From assembly GCF_947497285.1 (NCBI RefSeq), contig NZ_CANMFT010000001.1:655551-719550 (forward strand): a stretch of 64,000 bases of DNA. Reading direction: 5' to 3'. The first letter of the stretch is position 1. Each line of letters opens with the position of its first letter. Of the stretch, positions 41,430 to 50,985 are shown piece after piece. The position numbers and the translations under genes were made by a program. Below the pieces are notes generated by a model, which saw nothing but the letters and a program-made list of their open reading frames with translations, ran no database searches and was not told the DNA's origin. Source of the DNA: an uncultured Aliiroseovarius sp. (GTDB lineage Bacteria; Pseudomonadota; Alphaproteobacteria; Rhodobacterales; Rhodobacteraceae).

Positions 41430-42890
41430 ATGACCGCTCTCGACGATTTCAAGGCTGCGCTGAAGGGCGCTGAGGTTCATGATCAGATCCGCAAGGGGCT
41501 GATCGGTGAAAATGTGCAGATCGACGGGCCGTTTGGGCCGAAACCGCTGATCTATGCCGACTACGTCGCCTCTGGCCGGGCGCTGGCGCAGGTCGAGGAT
41601 TTCATTCGTGATCGTGTGCTGCCCTATTACGCCAATACCCACACGCAGGCGTCGTTTTGCGGCGAATATATGACCAAGCTGCGCGAGGCTGCGCGGGCCG
41701 AGATTGCGCGTCTGACCGGTGCGGGGCCGGGGATGAGCGTGGTGTTCACCGGCGCAGGTTCGACCGCCGGGATCAACCGGATCGTGGGCTTGCTGGACCT
41801 GGCCAAAATGGTCAGGGACGGGCAGCGCGTGGTGGTCTTGACCGGCCCGTATGAGCATCATTCCAACATCCTGCCATGGCGCGAAACCGGGGCCGAGGTG
41901 ATCGAGGTGACCGAAGCCCCGGGCGGTGGCGTCGATCTGGATGACCTCGCGCGTGCATTGCAGGCGGCGCAGGGGGCCGCGCGGATCGTCGGCACGTTCT
42001 CGGCGGCGTCCAATGTCACTGGTATTCTGACCGATGTGGACGCGGTGACCCGGATGCTGCGCGCCCATGGCGCGCTGGCGATTTGGGACTACGGCTGTGC
42101 CGGACCCTATTGCGCGATGGATATGAAGCCGGGCAGTGATGCCCAGAAGGATGCCATCGTCTTTTCCGTGCACAAGTTTCCCGGCGGTCCGGGGTCCAGC
42201 GGTGTTGCGGTGATCCGTGACGCGATCGCCTGCCGTGCCACGCCGACACTGCCCGGAGGTGGCACGGTCAGTTTCGTGTCGCCGTGGGGGCATGTCTATT
42301 CTGAAAACCTCGCGGCGCGCGAAGAAGGCGGCACGCCCAACGTGACCGGCGATATTCGCGCGGCACTGGCGATGCTGGTGAAAGAGGCGCTGGGGCAGGA
42401 TTGGCTCGACAAGCGGCAAGCGGCACTTAGGGCGCGGGCCCTGAAAATCTGGGCTGGCAACGACCGGCTTGAGGTTTTGGGCCTGCCCGACGCCGACGCT
42501 TTGCCGATCTTTTCCTTCCGCGTGCAGGACGGGGAAGGGGGGCAGGTGCATCACCAGTTCTTCACCCGACTGCTCAGCGATCTGACCGGCGTGCAGGCAC
42601 GTGGCGGCTGTGCCTGTGCCGGGCCGTATGGCCACCGTTTGCTGGGTCTGGGCAAGGCCGATTCCGATGCGACCATCGCGGCTTTGGAACAGGGCGAGGA
42701 GACGGCGAAGCCCGGCTGGGTGCGGCTGAACCTATCTGCCTTGATGACCGACGAGAAGGCAGATTTTATCATCAAGGCTGTGGACGATCTGTCGCGGATC
42801 GCCCAAGATTGGGCCGATCAGTATTGCGTCGATACCAGTACCGCCCGGTTCAAAGCCCAAGCCTTGCCCAAGGATACGCTCGCCTCATGA
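41430..42890 (+). CDS. Class V aminotransferase-fold PLP enzyme
   Basis: A 486-residue fold-type I PLP enzyme. Asp220 (AIWDYGCAGPYCAMD) and Lys249 (FSVHKFPGGPGSSG) are the pyridine-nitrogen and Schiff-base residues. A late glycine-cysteine segment, VQARGGCACAGPYGHRLLG (about 388-406), resembles that found in selenocysteine-lyase/NifS-like enzymes. It is longer than cysteine desulfurases by about 80 residues. ATG 41430 follows AGGGGATAAC. It is the first gene of the Lrp-linked operon, whose other members point to breakdown of an unknown nitrogen-containing compound. The reaction could be lyase, transaminase or desulfurase. Confidence 0.88.
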   Translation: MTALDDFKAALKGAEVHDQIRKGLIGENVQIDGPFGPKPLIYADYVASGRALAQVEDFIRDRVLPYYANTHTQASFCGEYMTKLREAARAEIARLTGAGPGMSVVFTGAGSTAGINRIVGLLDLAKMVRDGQRVVVLTGPYEHHSNILPWRETGAEVIEVTEAPGGGVDLDDLARALQAAQGAARIVGTFSAASNVTGILTDVDAVTRMLRAHGALAIWDYGCAGPYCAMDMKPGSDAQKDAIVFSVHKFPGGPGSSGVAVIRDAIACRATPTLPGGGTVSFVSPWGHVYSENLAAREEGGTPNVTGDIRAALAMLVKEALGQDWLDKRQAALRARALKIWAGNDRLEVLGLPDADALPIFSFRVQDGEGGQVHHQFFTRLLSDLTGVQARGGCACAGPYGHRLLGLGKADSDATIAALEQGEETAKPGWVRLNLSALMTDEKADFIIKAVDDLSRIAQDWADQYCVDTSTARFKAQALPKDTLAS

Positions 42891-44233
42891 CCGCAGCCCG
42901 TATCAGCCCCCTTGCCAATCCGACCTTCCGGCGGCTTTTCGCCGCGCAGGTGTGTTCGTTGTTGGCGATCGGGCTGATGACGGTGGCAATGTCGCTGGCG
43001 GCTTACCGTATCGGTGGCGCTGCGGCGGCGGGGCAGATCCTTGGCTTTCTGTTGGCGGTGAAGATGGTTGCCTATGTGGGCATTGCGCCACTGGCCGAAG
43101 CCTTGTTGGCAGGCGCCCCGCGCAAGCGGGTCATGGTGGGGCTGAACGCGGCGCGGATGCTGCTGCTGCTGCCCATGGCCTTCGCCACCGAGACGTGGCA
43201 GATCGCAGCACTGGCGCTGGTGTTTTTCGCGGTCTCGTCCGGGTTTACGCCGCTGTTTCAGTCGGTGATCCCGGACGTGCTGCCGGACGAGCACGCCTAT
43301 AGCCGGGCATTGGTCTGGTCGCGCATCGCCTACACGCTGGAATCGGTGCTGTCACCGGTGATCGCCGCCATCGTGCTGCAACTGATCGCGGCAGAGTTCC
43401 TGTTCTGGGTCGCTGCGCTGGCCTTCGTGGGGTCCATCCTGGGGCTGCTGATCACGCGTTTCCCAGCGGACACGGGCGCGCAGCGCAAGGGGCCGTTCCT
43501 GACCCGTGCACTGAACGGACTGCATATCTATCGCAAGACGCCGCGGCTGCGGGGACTGTTCTTGTTCAATTTTGCACTGTCGCTGAGCATGGCCTGGGTT
43601 TTGGTCAACTCGGTAGTGCTGGCGGGCACAACGCTGGGCGATGCAGAGCGGCATTTCCCAATCCTGATGACCCTCTACGGGCTGGGGGCTGCGATCGGTG
43701 CTGTGCTGGTGCCGCGCCTGATTGAAAGACTGGATGAACGTCGCGTGATGGCGGTGGGTGCGCTGACGCATGCAGCGCTTGGGTTCGGGATTGCTTTGCC
43801 GTTGGGCTATGCGGGCCACTTGGCGCTTTGGCTGGCGTTTGGTTTGGCGGCATCACTGGTGCTGACGCCGGGCGGCTTGGTGATCGCACGGTCGGCCCGT
43901 GCGGTGGACCGCGCGTCGGTCTTTGCGGCGCAATTCTCGTTGTCTCATGTCGGATGGCTGGTGGCGTATCCGCTGGCTGGACAACTTGCGGCCCTTGCCG
44001 GGTTGACGCCATCGCTGCTGGTTTTGTCGGCGCTCACCGCAGGTGTGGCCCTATTGGCAATACGGGTCTGGCCCGCCGCCGATCCGCTGACGCGCTCACA
44101 CGTTCATCCCGACTTGCCCAGCGATCACCCACATTTGCGCGACACTCCGGCGCACGGGGCCCGGCACCGGCATGCCCATCCCTTCCATATCGATGTTCTC
44201 CACCCGGAATGGTCTGACAGCCAGTCTGCCTGA
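42887..44233 (+). CDS. MFS transporter with histidine-rich tail
   Basis: A 448-residue major-facilitator protein with about twelve membrane segments, including the typical start LFAAQVCSLLAIGLMTVAMSLAAYRIG. The C-terminal cytosolic tail after about residue 405 is rich in histidine (HVHPDLPSDHPHLRDTPAHG, then further His residues) and could bind metal ions. The fold matches drug/NreB-like exporters. Its ATG overlaps the upstream stop (ATGA), so it is coupled to the PLP enzyme. Substrate unknown: export of a pathway product or of a metal are the two options the sequence allows. Confidence 0.88.
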   Translation: MTAARISPLANPTFRRLFAAQVCSLLAIGLMTVAMSLAAYRIGGAAAAGQILGFLLAVKMVAYVGIAPLAEALLAGAPRKRVMVGLNAARMLLLLPMAFATETWQIAALALVFFAVSSGFTPLFQSVIPDVLPDEHAYSRALVWSRIAYTLESVLSPVIAAIVLQLIAAEFLFWVAALAFVGSILGLLITRFPADTGAQRKGPFLTRALNGLHIYRKTPRLRGLFLFNFALSLSMAWVLVNSVVLAGTTLGDAERHFPILMTLYGLGAAIGAVLVPRLIERLDERRVMAVGALTHAALGFGIALPLGYAGHLALWLAFGLAASLVLTPGGLVIARSARAVDRASVFAAQFSLSHVGWLVAYPLAGQLAALAGLTPSLLVLSALTAGVALLAIRVWPAADPLTRSHVHPDLPSDHPHLRDTPAHGARHRHAHPFHIDVLHPEWSDSQSA

Positions 44234-44273
44234 CCGCTTCGGGACCGGATCTGATACCTAAAGGAAAGACGAC

Positions 44274-45740
44274 ATGACACATGACACCGCAACGCCGATA
44301 GATGGCCAAGGCTTGCCTGCACTGGAGGCGCGGCTGCGTGAGGATCTGACGTTCCTCTGCTGGCCCGGCAAGGACTGGGTGCCTGCGCGTGACGGGGTCA
44401 ATGATGTGGTGATCATCGGTGGTGGCATGTGCGGCATGGTGGCGTGGCTGGCGCTGAAAACCGGTGGCATTCACAACATGCGGGTGCTGGATCGCAGCCC
44501 CGAGGGGCTGGAAGGGCCGTGGCTGACCTATGCACGGATGGAGACGTTGCGCTCGCCCAAAGAGCTGACGGGTCCGGCCTTTGGGCATGGTGCGTTGAGC
44601 TTTCAGGCGTGGTATCGCGCGCAGTTCGGCACAAAGGAATGGGACGCGCTGGACAAGATCCCGCGCCCGATGTGGATGGAGTACCTGCAATGGTATCGGC
44701 AGGTTTTGGACATCCCGACCGAGAACAACGTGGCCGTCGATCTGGTTGAGCCTGAGGGGGATTTGTTGCGGCTGCACCTGTCCGGCGCGAAGGAGAAGTC
44801 GATCCTGTGCCGTAAATTGGTCTTTGCCACCGGGCGCGATGGCACCGGGCAGCCGAACATTCCCGGCTTTGTGCAGGGTCTGGACCGCAGGTTCTGGGCG
44901 CATAGTGCCGACGAGATCGACTTTGCCAACCTGAAAGGCAAGCGCGTGGCGGTGGTGGGCGTGGGCGCGTCCGCCGTGGACAATGCCGCTGAGGCGTTGG
45001 AGCATGGCGCGGCTGAAGTGCGCCACCTGATCCGCCGCAAAGAAATGCCGACCATCAACAAGATGATGGGGATCGGGTCGTTCGGGTTCACCGCAGGCTA
45101 TGCCAGCCTGCCGGATGAATGGCGTTGGCGCTTCATGCAATATTCCTTCTCCACGCAAACGCCGCCGCCGCATGGCTCGACCAACCGGGTCAGTCGTCAT
45201 CCGAACGCGTATTTTCACTTCGGTAAAGCGGTGCAAACGACGGTCGAAAAGAACGGCGCGGTCGAAGTGGGGTTCGCCGATGGCACGGCGTATGAGGCGG
45301 ATTTCGTGATCCTTGGCACCGGCTTCACCATCGACCCGCTGTCGCGGACCGAGTTCGGCGACGCGGCGACCAATATCCTGCTGTGGCAGGATGTTTACAC
45401 GCCGCCGGCGGATGAACCGTCGCGCGATCTGGGGCGCTTCCCCTACTTGAACCACGATTTCACGTTCCGCGAAAAAGTGCCGGGCACCGCGCAGTGGCTG
45501 TCCAATGTTTACTGCTTCAACTACGGTGCGTCGGCGAGTTTGGGCAAGGTCTCGGGCGATATTCCGGGGATATCAGAGGGCGCAAACTGGATGACCCGCG
45601 AGATTGCGGCGAAGCTTTACACCGAGGACCTCACCAAGCACTGGCAAGCCATGCTGGACTACGACAAGCCGGAACTGGATGGCAGCGAATGGGTGCCCAC
45701 CGACCTGATCACGGAAAGTGAGAAGGGGGAGGTGGCCTGA
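44274..45740 (+). CDS. FAD/NAD(P)-dependent monooxygenase-like oxidoreductase
   Basis: A 488-residue two-dinucleotide-fold flavoprotein. The FAD loop VVIIGGGMCGMVAWLAL is at about 45-61 and a second NAD(P)H loop VAVVGVGASAVDNAAEALE near 224-242, with ILGTGFTIDPL near 345. The layout fits flavin-containing monooxygenases of the Baeyer-Villiger/FMO group, although the exact fingerprint FxGxxxHxxxW is not obvious. It is in the same run as the MFS gene (40-bp spacing) and overlaps the next gene (TGATG). It probably oxygenates or oxidises a nitrogen compound. Confidence 0.88.
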   Translation: MTHDTATPIDGQGLPALEARLREDLTFLCWPGKDWVPARDGVNDVVIIGGGMCGMVAWLALKTGGIHNMRVLDRSPEGLEGPWLTYARMETLRSPKELTGPAFGHGALSFQAWYRAQFGTKEWDALDKIPRPMWMEYLQWYRQVLDIPTENNVAVDLVEPEGDLLRLHLSGAKEKSILCRKLVFATGRDGTGQPNIPGFVQGLDRRFWAHSADEIDFANLKGKRVAVVGVGASAVDNAAEALEHGAAEVRHLIRRKEMPTINKMMGIGSFGFTAGYASLPDEWRWRFMQYSFSTQTPPPHGSTNRVSRHPNAYFHFGKAVQTTVEKNGAVEVGFADGTAYEADFVILGTGFTIDPLSRTEFGDAATNILLWQDVYTPPADEPSRDLGRFPYLNHDFTFREKVPGTAQWLSNVYCFNYGASASLGKVSGDIPGISEGANWMTREIAAKLYTEDLTKHWQAMLDYDKPELDGSEWVPTDLITESEKGEVA

Positions 45741-46219
45741 TGGCTTTGGTCACGACTGCGCTGCGTCAGGCAGGGATAACGACCGAAGGTGGTTTAGCGG
45801 CGGCCGTCGAAGGGCGTGCAGCGATCTTCGAGATGACGCAGGCCGCCGAAGACGCCGTATTGCGCCCGAAAGATGAAGGCCCGTGGTCGCATGACCTGCG
45901 GGCAGCGTTGGCAGCGCGGATCGCGACGTTGAACGATGAAGCGGACCTTGCCGCGCAATATGCCGACGGGGCAGGTGCGTTTGCCGATCTGGCTGACCCG
46001 GAAAATGACGGGGCAGCGCAGGGTTTGGCCGAGGTTGTGGCATTCATGGACAAGGTCGCAGCTGACACGCGCAATGTTGCGGCGGCTGATGTTTCGGGCC
46101 TGCAAGCGGCCGGGGTGGCGGATGCCGATATCGTGCGGCTGGCGGAATTGAACGCGTTTCTGGCCTATCAGATCCGGGTGATTGCCGGGCTGCGTTTGAT
46201 GAAGGGGGCGTTTGCATGA
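45740..46219 (+). CDS. CMD-domain protein, Avi_7170-like
   Basis: A 159-residue protein with an AhpD-like helical pattern but no CxxC-type active site. The segment DEGPWSHDLRAALAARIATLN matches proteins grouped as CMD domain protein, Avi_7170 family. It overlaps both neighbours by one to four bases. Such proteins pair with an AhpD-like partner, here the next gene. It is probably the non-catalytic half of a two-subunit peroxidase-like complex. Confidence 0.75.
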   Translation: MALVTTALRQAGITTEGGLAAAVEGRAAIFEMTQAAEDAVLRPKDEGPWSHDLRAALAARIATLNDEADLAAQYADGAGAFADLADPENDGAAQGLAEVVAFMDKVAADTRNVAAADVSGLQAAGVADADIVRLAELNAFLAYQIRVIAGLRLMKGAFA

Positions 46220-46806
46220 CCAAGGTGATCACGAAATTCACCCGCAACGTCCCGCATTGGCAGCCGCGCGTGACCCCGGTGGACCTGAAAGCCGCCACCG
46301 AGGCGCAACTGGATGCGCTGCAGGTCACGCCGTCGAACACCAAGGTGTCGGAATACGTGCTGACCCTTGCGCATGACGTGGAAAGCCTGAAGGTGCGGTC
46401 GCCGCTGTTTAATGCCATTATGTATGACACGGGCGGGATGAGCCGGGCCGAGCGGGAGCTGGGCGCACTGGGGGCCTCGATGGTCAACCATTGCATCTAT
46501 TGCGCCGCCGTTCATGCCGCGCGCCACGCGCAGCTAGAGACATCGACCGAGGTGACGGACAAGCTGTTCCGCGACGGTGCGAAGGCGGATCTGACCGAAC
46601 GCGACCGGGCGATCTTCGACTTCGCCGTGGCGCTGTCTGAAGCGCCGTCACGGGCCGGACTGGCGCATATGGACGCGCTGAAAGCCGCCGGGCTGGACGC
46701 GGCCGAGGTGCTGGACCTGATCCTGTCGGCGTCGTTGTTTGGCTGGGCCAACCGCTTGATGCATGTGCTGGGCGATCCGGTGCGGGTGTCGACAGACGCG
46801 GCGTAA
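46216..46806 (+). CDS. AhpD-like peroxidase-related protein, Avi_7169-like
   Basis: A 196-residue alkylhydroperoxidase/CMD protein. The redox motif NHCIYCAAVH carries Cys93, Cys96 and His100 in the CxxC-x3-H form used by AhpD. The rest is all-helical, with FDFAVALSEAPSRAGL and a C-terminal SLFGWANRLMHVLGDPV. Its ATG overlaps the upstream CMD stop, so the two are made together. It may detoxify peroxide produced by the flavoprotein, or act as a decarboxylase-like enzyme; the operon setting favours a pathway-specific role. Confidence 0.85.
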   Translation: MTKVITKFTRNVPHWQPRVTPVDLKAATEAQLDALQVTPSNTKVSEYVLTLAHDVESLKVRSPLFNAIMYDTGGMSRAERELGALGASMVNHCIYCAAVHAARHAQLETSTEVTDKLFRDGAKADLTERDRAIFDFAVALSEAPSRAGLAHMDALKAAGLDAAEVLDLILSASLFGWANRLMHVLGDPVRVSTDAA

Positions 46807-46846
46807 GGTGGCGCCCGAATTTGAAAGAGAGCTACAAGGCAAAACG

Positions 46847-47956
46847 ATGGGAGAACAGGTGGGCAAAACGGTAGGATTGGCGGGCGCAGGCTCGATCGCG
46901 TTTGGAACGGCGGCGCTGTTGCATAAGGCAGGTCACGATCCGATGTTGTGGTCGCCGTCGGGCGAGGGCACGTCGGAGCTTGCCGACGGTGCACCCCTGA
47001 CCGCCATTGGTGCGGTCGAGACTACGCTGGCACCTCGCATCGCTGACAGTGCCGCGATGCTGGCGCGCGACAATGACGTTTTGATCATCGCACTGCCCGG
47101 CTATGGCCATAAGGCCGTGCTGGACGCGCTGGCCCCGCATATCGAGCCGCGCCATCAGGTGATCATCTCGTCCCATGCCTCGCTTGGGGCGGTCTATCTG
47201 ATGCAACTGCTGGCGGCGCGTGGCGTGACGGTCCCGATCACCGCCTGGGGCACCACGATCTGCACCGGACGGCGGCAATCGGGCACCGAGGTGCGGGTGA
47301 ACACCGTGCGCAGCCGTGTGGATCTGTGCACCGTGCCGGAAGACCGGTCCGAGGAGGCCTTGAGCCTGTGTCAGGCGCTGTTCGGCGATCGGTTCCAGCC
47401 GCGCGACGGGCTTTTGGCCATTTCGTTGTCCAACCTCAATCCGCAGAACCATATGGGGATTGCCTTGGGCAACATCACCCGGATGGAGCAGGGCGAGACA
47501 TGGTCGCAGGGCCAGAACGTCACCCCCAAAGTGGGTCGTTTGCTGGAAGAACTGGACCGCGAACGGTTAGAGATCGCACAGGCGCTGGGGCTGGAGGTCA
47601 AAACGATCTTTGAGCATTTCCACCTGTCGTTTCACGTGCCCGTCGCCTCGATTTCCGAGATGAACCAACAGATGCACGCGCAGGGCAATGGGGGCGTTGG
47701 TCCGGCCACCACCGACAGCCGTTATGTGACCGAGGATGTGCCTTACGGGCTTGTGCTGACCGCAGCACTTGGGCGTCTGACCGGTCACCCGGCGAAGCTG
47801 CACGAGGCAGGCATTCAGATTTTTTCCGCCATGTATGGCCGGGACTTCGAAGCAGAAAATGAAATCCTGAAAGCGCTGGACCTTGGCCGCTATGACCTTG
47901 ATGATCTGAGAAGGGCAGCAAAAACGGGTGTGCTGCGCCAACCTGCCAGCGCCTGA
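46847..47956 (+). CDS. Octopine/nopaline dehydrogenase-family protein
   Basis: A 369-residue NAD(P)-dependent oxidoreductase of the opine dehydrogenase family. The Rossmann loop VGLAGAGSIAFGTAALLHKAG begins near residue 9 (read in parts), and the family C-terminal domain carries EHFHLSFHVPVASISEMNQQ and RYVTEDVPYGLVLTAALGRL. Opine dehydrogenases join or split an amino acid and a keto acid. ATG 46847 is chosen; an upstream GTG at 46808 is in frame. It lies just before the ABC importer genes and likely acts on the imported compound. An exact substrate cannot be given. Confidence 0.88.
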   Translation: MGEQVGKTVGLAGAGSIAFGTAALLHKAGHDPMLWSPSGEGTSELADGAPLTAIGAVETTLAPRIADSAAMLARDNDVLIIALPGYGHKAVLDALAPHIEPRHQVIISSHASLGAVYLMQLLAARGVTVPITAWGTTICTGRRQSGTEVRVNTVRSRVDLCTVPEDRSEEALSLCQALFGDRFQPRDGLLAISLSNLNPQNHMGIALGNITRMEQGETWSQGQNVTPKVGRLLEELDRERLEIAQALGLEVKTIFEHFHLSFHVPVASISEMNQQMHAQGNGGVGPATTDSRYVTEDVPYGLVLTAALGRLTGHPAKLHEAGIQIFSAMYGRDFEAENEILKALDLGRYDLDDLRRAAKTGVLRQPASA

Positions 47957-48012
47957 ACGACGACAAGACAATAACCAAGAAGAAGACCACTAAACCAACA
48001 AGGAGACCTGAT

Positions 48013-49122
48013 ATGTCAAAACTGCTTTACAGCCGCCGCCGTTTTCTTGGCACTGCCGCCACCACTGGTGCAGCGCTGGCGTCACCGTTCTATCTGCGTC
48101 GTGCTGCAGCCCAATCGGGCGGTGAGGTGAACATCTGGACCTACAACGACTTCGTGCCCGAAGCGTTCAAGGAACAGTTCGAGGCCGAGACCGGCATCAA
48201 GGTCAATGTCCGTCTGGTCGATGACCAGGGCAAGCAGTTCAACCTGCTGGCCGCCGAACAGCCGAACCCGACCGTCGATATCATGACCGTCGCCGGCCAC
48301 CGGTTCCTGCAGTTCATCGACAACGACCTTCTGGCGCCGCTCGACACAGACCGGCTGACAAACTGGGGCAAAATCAACCCGACTTTCTCGGAAAGCGATT
48401 GGTCGACGATCAATGGCAACAAATGGGGCGCGCCGATCCTGTCGGGGATGGAAGTTCTGTCCTACAACACCGAACTGGTAAGCGAAGAAGAGGCGCTGAC
48501 CTGGGACACGCTGTTTAGCGAGAAATACAGCGGTCAGACCGCCTATATCATTCAGGACATGATGTCGATTGTGATGCTGATGAAGGGGTATGACGGCAAT
48601 ATGGTCGAATATATGGATGACCCCGAGAAGGCAGCGCAGATCGTCGAAGAAGCCAAGCAGTTCCTGATCGAGAAGAAGCCTCTGGTGCGCAAGTATTATG
48701 ATGGCGGGGCAGAATTCCAGCAGATGATGGTCAATCAGGACATCGCGTTGGGCCATTCGTGGAACGGTCCGGCAGCAGCCTTGATCAATGATGGCTTCCC
48801 GTTGGCCATGACCATCCCGCGCGAAGGGTCGTATGGCTTTGTCTATACCTACAACATCGCGAACAACGCGCCGAATGCGGACAACGCCTATACCTTCCTT
48901 GATGCCATTCTTGCTTCGCCCGAGATTGGCGCGGCAATGACCAAGGCGTCGGGCTTCATCTCGACCTACAAGGACGCATCACAATACCTCAGCGACCTCG
49001 AGAAGAAGTCGACCTCGTTCCCGGAAGAGCAACTGGCCAACCTGCAGTTTTTCCGCGCCGAAGCGAACGAGTTGAAATACGGGCTTGTTGACCCGGCGGT
49101 CGAGGCGATCAAGGCCGCCTGA
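48013..49122 (+). CDS. Polyamine-type ABC substrate-binding protein (Tat)
   Basis: A 369-residue extracytoplasmic binding protein of the spermidine/putrescine type. The twin-arginine signal SRRRFLGTAATTGAALASPF spans about residues 7-26. The mature protein begins near SGGEVNIWTYNDFVPEAF, the strand-and-cleft start of PotD/PotF-like proteins, and has the later ILSGMEVLSYNTELV and LAMTIPREGSYGFVYT cleft segments. The Tat motif suggests it is folded before export. It delivers its ligand to the two permeases downstream. Polyamine-like ligand is a family guess only. Confidence 0.9.
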   Translation: MSKLLYSRRRFLGTAATTGAALASPFYLRRAAAQSGGEVNIWTYNDFVPEAFKEQFEAETGIKVNVRLVDDQGKQFNLLAAEQPNPTVDIMTVAGHRFLQFIDNDLLAPLDTDRLTNWGKINPTFSESDWSTINGNKWGAPILSGMEVLSYNTELVSEEEALTWDTLFSEKYSGQTAYIIQDMMSIVMLMKGYDGNMVEYMDDPEKAAQIVEEAKQFLIEKKPLVRKYYDGGAEFQQMMVNQDIALGHSWNGPAAALINDGFPLAMTIPREGSYGFVYTYNIANNAPNADNAYTFLDAILASPEIGAAMTKASGFISTYKDASQYLSDLEKKSTSFPEEQLANLQFFRAEANELKYGLVDPAVEAIKAA

Positions 49123-49195
49123 TACCGCTTCAGGAAACCCGTTCCTGTCCCGCCCGGTGCGGGGCAGGGGCCCTGACCTTCCGAAAGACCATCGA

Positions 49196-50182
49196 ATGAC
49201 CTATGACGCATCCTCGCAGCGGGGCAAGCGCGCTGAGACGCACGACACTTCGGGCCGCACATTTTGGGGCCGCTTGGTTGAATGGGGGCCGTATCACACG
49301 CTGATGCGGCTGGCGACGGCCTCGCCGCGCCGCCAGTTCCTGATCCTTGCCGCCTTTCCGGTTCTCTGGGTGCTGACCCAGCACCTTGGGCCGATGTTGC
49401 AGATGGTTCGGGTGTCGCTGACCGATGCCTATCCGGTCGCACCCGGTGTGGAACAGCATTTCACACTGGACAGCTATGCGCGTTTCTTTGGGGATAGTAT
49501 CTTCTGGATGCCGTTTTTCCGCACGCTGGCCTTTGCCGGGGTGTTTACCTTCTGCACCCTGATCATCACCTATCCGGTCGCCTATTTTCTGGCCCGCCAT
49601 GTCAGCCGCAAGAACCAGATGCTGTTCCTGCTGCTTCTGCTGATCCCGTTCTGGGTGGGCGAGATCGTGCGCACCTATGCGATCATGATCCTGCTGGGCA
49701 ACACGGGGGCAGTGAACCTTGTCCTGAAATGGCTGGGTCTGATCGACCGGCCCATTCCCTTTATGTATACAAGCTTTTCGATGGGGGTCGGCATCGTCTA
49801 TCTGACCGCGCTTTACATGCTGCTGCCGCTGTATTCCGCGCTGGAAAAACTGCCGCAAAGTATGAACGAAGCCGCGGCCGATCTTGGGGCAGGCGCGTGG
49901 ACGCGGTTTCGCCGGGTGTCGCTGCCCTTGACCATCGAAGGCATCTCGTCGGGTTGCACGCTGGTTTTCCTGATCTCGACCGGGTTTTACGCGACGCCGG
50001 TTCTGCTGGGCGGGCCGTCGACCACGGTGTTTGCCGAAACCATCGCGGGTTTCTTCCATGTGGCGGGCGATGAATGGCCCACGGGGGCCGCCTTTGCCAC
50101 CATCATGTTCATGGCCGCCCTTATCATCACGGCGACGTTCCAGAAAGCAATGAACGCGCTGCGCAAAGGAGAGCAGAAATGA
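49196..50182 (+). CDS. ABC transporter permease (PotB-type)
   Basis: A 328-residue inner-membrane permease with about six membrane segments. It includes a hydrophobic FLILAAFPVLWVLTQHL start and the EAA-loop region MNEAAADLGAGAWTRFRRVSLPL (read as EAAADLGA around residue 225). It starts at 49196 after the previous gene. It overlaps the next permease by four bases. Pairs with the second permease and the ATPase in the operon to import the ligand of the Tat-exported binding protein. Confidence 0.9.
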   Translation: MTYDASSQRGKRAETHDTSGRTFWGRLVEWGPYHTLMRLATASPRRQFLILAAFPVLWVLTQHLGPMLQMVRVSLTDAYPVAPGVEQHFTLDSYARFFGDSIFWMPFFRTLAFAGVFTFCTLIITYPVAYFLARHVSRKNQMLFLLLLLIPFWVGEIVRTYAIMILLGNTGAVNLVLKWLGLIDRPIPFMYTSFSMGVGIVYLTALYMLLPLYSALEKLPQSMNEAAADLGAGAWTRFRRVSLPLTIEGISSGCTLVFLISTGFYATPVLLGGPSTTVFAETIAGFFHVAGDEWPTGAAFATIMFMAALIITATFQKAMNALRKGEQK

Positions 50183-50982
50183 ACGATCGCCCAGAACTCT
50201 TCCGCGGCAACCGCATTTTCCTGAGCTGCATCTATTGGGCCTTTGTCCTTTATGTCTTCGTGCCGCTGATCCTGATGATCATCATGGGCTTCAAGGATTC
50301 AAAGTTCATCGGTTTCCCGATCCGGTCTTGGACTTTGGACTGGTACACAGGTGTGTTCGCCGATGCTGAGGTTCTGTCGACCTTCGGGTATTCGATCGCC
50401 ATCGCGGTTCTGTCGACGCTGATTTCAGTGATGGTTGGCACGTGGATCGCGGTGTTGCTGGAGGGGCGCAAGTTCATTGGACGTTCGGTCATGTTCGGCA
50501 TGACGGTCTTGCCTGCGCTGGTGCCGGGGATCATCTCGGCGATCGCGTTTCGCATCTATGCCCGCTATCTGGGGATCGAGCCGGGCATGGGCGCAATTGT
50601 CTGGGCGCACGCCGTCCACAACGTGCCCTTTGTGGTGCTGGTGGTGATGGCGCGGCTGTCGACCCTGCCCAAAAGCCAGATCGAGGCGGCGCGTGACCTT
50701 GGCGCCGACCCGCTGGTCACCTTCATCCGCATCACCTTGCCCTATCTGGTGCCCGCCATTCTGGGCGCGTCGATCTTCTGCCTGCTGCTCTCGTTTGACG
50801 ACTTCGTCCGCTCGTTCTTCCTGGGTGGATACGAGCCGACCTTGCCGGTGCTGATCTTTGCAAAACTTCGGTCTGGCATGAGCCCGGAGATCAACGCCAT
50901 CGCAACCGTTGCGCTGATCCTGACCGCCGCCATCGGCATCTGGGCCGAGCGTTTCACCCGCCGCATGAACAAGGAAAGTTGA
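50179..50982 (+). CDS. ABC transporter permease (PotC-type)
   Basis: A 267-residue permease with about six membrane segments and the EAA loop EAARDLGADPLVTFIRITLP (around residue 174). It is the PotC-like partner of the previous permease; start ATG 50179 overlaps the upstream stop (ATGA). The length and segment number are standard. It ends four bases before the ATPase gene. Part of the same importer of the operon. Confidence 0.9.
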   Translation: MNDRPELFRGNRIFLSCIYWAFVLYVFVPLILMIIMGFKDSKFIGFPIRSWTLDWYTGVFADAEVLSTFGYSIAIAVLSTLISVMVGTWIAVLLEGRKFIGRSVMFGMTVLPALVPGIISAIAFRIYARYLGIEPGMGAIVWAHAVHNVPFVVLVVMARLSTLPKSQIEAARDLGADPLVTFIRITLPYLVPAILGASIFCLLLSFDDFVRSFFLGGYEPTLPVLIFAKLRSGMSPEINAIATVALILTAAIGIWAERFTRRMNKES

Positions 50983-50985
50983 GCC

